NCBI GenBank assembly: GCA_963575745.1
Contig: CAUYUJ010015266.1
Coordinates: 125,001 to 189,000, forward strand
DNA length: 64,000 bases
From: Prorocentrum cordatum
Lineage: Eukaryota; Sar; Dinophyceae; Prorocentrales; Prorocentraceae
Reading direction: 5' to 3'
Translations under genes and position numbers: made by a program
The notes under the pieces: generated by a model
Databases searched by the model: none
What the model was told of the DNA's origin: nothing
The model's input: only the letters and a program-made list of their open reading frames with translations
In this document: positions 60,690-64,000 of the stretch, in pieces
How the letters are laid out: each line of letters begins with the position of its first letter
Numbering within the stretch: position 1 is the first letter of the stretch

Positions 60690-62998
60690 CGTTGCTTGCT
60701 GTGCTATGCTATCCTATGCTACGCTATGCTATGCAATGCTACACCATAGGTTTCCCACTTTTTGGGGAACCTATGCTTTGCCATGCTGTGCTATGCTATG
60801 CTATGCTATGCTACACCATAGGTTCCCCATTGTTTGGGGAACCTATGCTTTGTCATGCTGCGCTGTGCTATGCTATGCGATGCTACGCAATGCCACACCA
60901 TAGGTTCCCCACTTTGTGGGGAACCTATGCTTTGCCATGCTGTGCTATGCTATGCTATGCTATGCTACATCATAGGTTCTCCACTCCTTAGGGGAACCTA
61001 TGCTTTGCCATGTTGTGCTATGCTATGTTATGCCATGGTATGCGATGCTATGCTACACCATGGGCTCCCCACTTTTTGGGGAACCGATGCTTTGTCATGC
61101 TGTGCTATGCTATGCTGTGCTCTGCTATGCTATGCTATGCTACCCCACAGGTTCCCCAGTTTTTGGGGAACCGATGCTTTGCCATGATGTGTTATGGTAT
61201 GCTATGCTATGCTATGCTATGCTACACCCTAGGTTCCCCACTTTTTGGGGAACCTATGCTTTGCCATGCTGTGCTATGCTGTGCTATGCTATGCTATGCT
61301 GTGCTACACCATAGTTCCCCACTTTTTGGGGAACCTATGCGTTGCCATGCTGTGCTGCGCTATGTCATGCTATGCTATGCTATGCTGCACCATAGGTTCC
61401 TCACTTTTTGGGGAACCTATGCTCTGCCATGCTGTGCTATGCTATTATGCTACACCATAGGTTCCCCACCTTTTGGGGAACCTATGCTTTGCCATGCTGT
61501 GCTGTGCTACGCTGTGCTGTGCTATGCTGTGCTACACCATAGGTTCCCCACTTTTTGGAACACCTATGCTGTGCCATGCTATGCTATGCTATGCCATGCC
61601 CTGCTACACCATAGGTTCCACACTTTTTGGGGACGTATGCTTTGCCATGCTATGCTATGCTATGCTATGCTATGCTATGCGATGTTACAACATAGTATCC
61701 CCACTTTTTGGGGAACCTATGCTTTGCCATGCTGCGCTATGCTATGCTATGCTATGCTATGCTATGCCACACCATAGGTTCCCCACTTTTTGGGGAACCT
61801 ATGCTTTGCCATGCTGTGCTATGCTATTATGCTACACCATAGGTTCCCCACCTTTTGGGGAACCTATGCTTTGCCATGCTGTGATGTGCTATGCTATGCT
61901 ATGCTATGCTACACCATAGGGTCCCCACTTTTTGGGGAACCTATGTTTTGCCGTGCTGTGCTATGCTATGCTATGCTATGCTATGCTACACCATAGGTTC
62001 CCTACTTGTTGGGGAACCTATGATTTGCCATGCTGTGCTATGCAATGCTATGTTATGCTATGCTATGCTACACCATAGGTTCTCCACTTTTAGGGGAACC
62101 GGTGCTCTGCCATGCTGTGCTATGCTATACTATGCTATGCTATGCTACACCATCGGTTCCCCACTTTTGGGGGAACCTATGCTTTGCCATGCTGTGCTAT
62201 GCTATGTTATGCTATGCTATGCCACACCATAGGTTCCCCACTTTTGGGGGAACCTATGCTTTGCCATGCTGTGCTATGCTATGCTATGCTATGCTACATC
62301 ATAGTTTCTCCACTTTTAGGGGAACGTATGCTTTGCCATGTTTTTGCTATGCTATGCCATGGTATGCTATGCTATGCTGCACCATAGGTTCCCCCGCTTT
62401 TTGGGGAACCGATGCTTTGCCATGCTGTGCTATGCTATGCTGTGTTATGTTATGCTACACCATAGGTTCCCCAGTTTTTTGGGGAACCTATGCTTTTGCA
62501 TGCTGTGCTATGCTATGCTATGCTATGCTACATCATAGGTCCCCCCACTTTTTGGGGAACCTACGCTTTGCCATGCTGTGCTACGATATGCTGTGCTATG
62601 CTATGCTATGCTACACCATAGGTTCCCCACTTTTTGGGGAACCTTTGCTTTGCCATGTTGTGCTATGCTATGCTATGCTATACTACCACATAGGTTCCCC
62701 ACTTTTGGGGGAGCCTATGCTTTGCCATGCTGTGCTATGCTATGCTATGCTATGCTATGCCACACCACAGGTTCCCCACTTTTTGGGGAACCTATGCTTT
62801 GCCATGCTGTGCTATGCAATGCTATGCTATGCTATGCTACATCATATGCTCTCCACTTTTAGGGGAACGTATGCTTTGTCATGTTGTGCTATGCTATGCT
62901 ACGCCATGGTATGCTATGCTGTGCTACACCGTAGGTTCCCCACTTTTTGGGGAACCTATGCTTTTGCATGCTGTGCTATGCTATGCTATGTTATGCAA
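60690..62998 (+). repeat. Hairpin satellite array 2 (~29 units)
   Basis: Same unit as 39268-43440: AGGTTCCCCACTTTTTGGGG hairpin plus CTATG pentamers. Confidence 0.95.
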
Positions 62999-63339
62999 CA
63001 GCAATAACGCATCTTTCTATCTCACCATCATGGATACAAATATACCCATGCAGTAATCATCCATGCAATAATCATTTCCTCTTTATCTTCCTCTTGGCCT
63101 GGAGCGCTAGCTGATTTTGCTGCTTATGACGGCGCGTTTTTATCAGCAATGCCCATCGCTGGTCAAATCAGCGCTGGGGCGATGCCATCTTGGGGCGCGG
63201 ACCCCCAGTCTCTGGACCGGCTTCTTTGGGCGACCGGAGGACCGACTATGATCAGTGATGTCGCGCTGCCGATGGTGGGTGCGAGCGCGCGGGCAGTCTA
63301 TTCTGCGCGCTCTTGTTCTCTCTGCTGTCTTCGTTCACG
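62999..63339 (+). other. No supported gene
   Basis: Short unique stretch between array 2 and the second purine-rich block. Contains CGCTGGGGCGATGCC and GGCGACCGGAGGACC. Nothing recognisable. Confidence 0.5.
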
Positions 63340-63797
63340 CACCTCCAATGAAGAGGAGAGGAAGAGGAGGAGGAGGAGGAGGAGGGGGAGAAGGAAAAGG
63401 AGGAGGAGAAGGAGGAGGAGGAGGAAGAGCAGAGGGAGGGGGAGGAGGCGGACGTGGAGGAGGAGGAGGAGGAGGAGAGGGAGGAGGAGGAGGAGGAGAA
63501 TAGGAGGAGGAGGAGATCGAGAGAGAGGAGGGGGAGGAGGGAAAAGATAATGATGATGATGAAGATGATGATGATGATGATGACGGTGATGATGATGATG
63601 ATGAGGATGATGATGATGCTGATGCTGATGCTGATGCGGCTGATGATGATGATGATGATATGTATGATGATGATGATGAAGCTGAAAATGATGATGCTGA
63701 TGCTGATGCTGATGATGATGATTATACTGAAGATGATGAGGGCCCGCTGTCTCTGTGTGCGTGTGTTGCATCTCACCTACTTACATCTCGTCCCGCC
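63340..63797 (+). repeat. Purine-rich plus GAT triplet block (copy 2)
   Basis: Second copy of 60055-60595: CACCTCCAATGAAGAGGAGA, GGA triplets, AAAAGATAATGATGATGATG, then GGCCCGCTGTCTCTGTGTGC and CTCACCTACTTACATCTCGT. Here the hairpin satellite starts directly after TCGTCCCG. Confidence 0.9.
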
Positions 63798-64000
63798 AAA
63801 AGTGGGGAACCGATGCTTTGCCATGCTGTGCTATGCTATATGCTATGCTGTGCTATGCTACATCACAGGTTCCCCAGTTTTTTTGGGGAACCTATGCTTT
63901 TGCCATGCTGTGATATGCTATGCTATTCTATGCTATGCTATGCTACACCATAGGTTCCCCACTTTGTGGGGAACCTATGCTTTGCCCTGCTGTGCTATGC
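63798..64000 (+). repeat. Hairpin satellite array 3 (runs off the window)
   Basis: Starts mid-hairpin (CCAAAAGTGGGGAACCGATG) and holds two further units before the window ends. Confidence 0.95.

Overview
The window looks like nuclear DNA of a dinoflagellate. Evidence: three minus-strand genes (1-1090, 15789-19737, 21083-25630) each have, 30-60 nt before their start codon, a degenerate copy of the dinoflagellate trans-spliced leader. There are plant-type TTTAGGG and TTAGGG interstitial telomere arrays, GC-rich transposon-derived coding sequence, very small introns and a large amount of tandem repeat. No bacterial operons, rRNA or tRNA genes were recognised.

Layout. 1-1141: 5' part of a retroposed transposon-like gene (minus strand). 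1172-1814: a 643-bp foldback/MITE-like element with 77-bp inverted ends. 1815-6700: a broken retroelement with reverse transcriptase, DIRS-type RNase H and two cytosine-methyltransferase-like domains. 6700-12633: a decayed Helitron (HUH Rep plus PIF1-type helicase). 12634-13857: degenerate satellite. 13858-38660: a possible 24.8-kb unit bounded by split direct repeats (A1 on the left; B1-A2-B2 on the right), the arrangement of PAT/Ngaro-type tyrosine-recombinase retroelements. It holds GC-rich gag, zinc-finger, retropepsin-like and Nudix-like fragments, plus two apparently intact multi-exon minus-strand genes (predicted 1234 and 1490 aa). 38661-45600 and 57800-64000: CTAT-rich sequence with small ORFs and large arrays of a hairpin satellite (ATAGGTTCCCC loop GGGGAACCTAT inside CTATG repeats). 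46990-57400: a subtelomere-like region of telomeric tracts, higher-order repeats, a GCGCTCCCAG decamer satellite and a ~515-540-bp satellite, with one intact unknown single-exon gene at 54990-56165.

Most interesting signals. (1) One intron in each of the two large genes is 73 or 75 nt long and is essentially one inverted repeat with GT-AG ends. Because both genes carry spliced-leader relics (the mark of reverse-transcribed, reinserted mRNA), these look like introns gained afterwards, that is, introner-like elements. (2) The split-direct-repeat boundaries of the 24.8-kb unit. (3) A strand-asymmetric excess of the tetramer CTAT in some segments, in several codon phases, which coincides with the CTATG hairpin satellite. 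(4) Retroelement polyproteins with two methyltransferase-like domains, and separately a Nudix-like domain.

Limits: all homology statements come from reading motifs by eye. The splice models were checked only for frame closure and GT-AG ends. Repeat unit counts are approximate.
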